Shown here one piece after another: positions 63,910-64,000 of a DNA stretch of 64,000 nt. Below the pieces are notes generated by a model. That model saw only the letters and a program-made list of their open reading frames with translations, was not told the origin of the DNA and made no database searches. Every line of letters starts with the position of its first letter. Within the stretch, counting starts at the first letter, position 1. Location: contig OW203747.1 in the NCBI GenBank assembly GCA_934045075.1, positions 9,506,357 through 9,570,356 of the forward strand. The letters run 5' to 3'. Both the position numbers and the translations under genes were made by a program. The stretch is from Yponomeuta sedellus (Eukaryota > Arthropoda > Insecta > Lepidoptera > Yponomeutidae).

Positions 63910-64000
63910 ACTAGCTGACCCTTCATTTTTTTAGCGGGTGTAGTACTTGCGGTAGTCCGGATAACTTTTGCTGCAAGGAAAACTTTATAACAAACTAGCT
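63910..64000. repeat. Start of an agctgaccc-type dispersed repeat
   Basis: aactagctgacccttcattt; cut by the window edge. Confidence 0.5.

Overview
This looks like nuclear DNA of an insect, most probably a moth or butterfly. It is AT-rich and intron-containing, and it carries repeat types I associate with Lepidoptera: a mag-like LTR element with very short LTRs, LINE 3' ends of the cccagcagtggac type, and several tRNA-derived SINEs. The lineage is an inference from sequence style, since no search could be run. About 80 percent of the window is mobile DNA, much of it nested.

Two host genes are visible. One is an F-box protein gene (+ strand, exons 31518-32750 and 33560-33682). The other is a glycerol-kinase family gene (- strand, exons from 63885 down to 47316 or 44840; its first exon lies beyond the right edge). 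The kinase gene spans about 19 kb because its introns are full of SINEs and MITEs. Its predicted protein has lost residues that are normally essential in the active site. It seems to have two alternative C-termini, one with a membrane segment. A decayed second copy of one exon lies in the first visible intron.

Layout. 1-4476: 5' part of a broken Gypsy element (-) with its LTR. 4529-7592: a dispersed repeat, then a second repeat split by a broken mariner. 7782-12300: a mag-like element (-) with 82-bp LTRs. 12644-18172: a Transib (RAG1-like) DNA transposon. It has 156-bp terminal inverted repeats beginning CACAGTG, a perfect 5-bp target duplication CGTCG, a decayed RAG1-core-like transposase, and a LINE inserted in that gene. 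18.2-30 kb: Helitron, Harbinger and SINE debris. 31-34 kb: the F-box gene, a minisatellite and a perfect 70-bp-arm palindrome. 34-44 kb: second copies of left-hand repeats, a second mariner, several MITEs. 44.8-64 kb: the glycerol-kinase gene and its repeat-filled introns.

The strongest findings are: the Transib element with RSS-like ends; a SINE family whose head resembles 5S rRNA, including its internal promoter; palindromic head-to-head tRNA-like elements flanked by target-site duplications; and the glycerol kinase with altered catalytic residues, alternative tails and a fossil exon.
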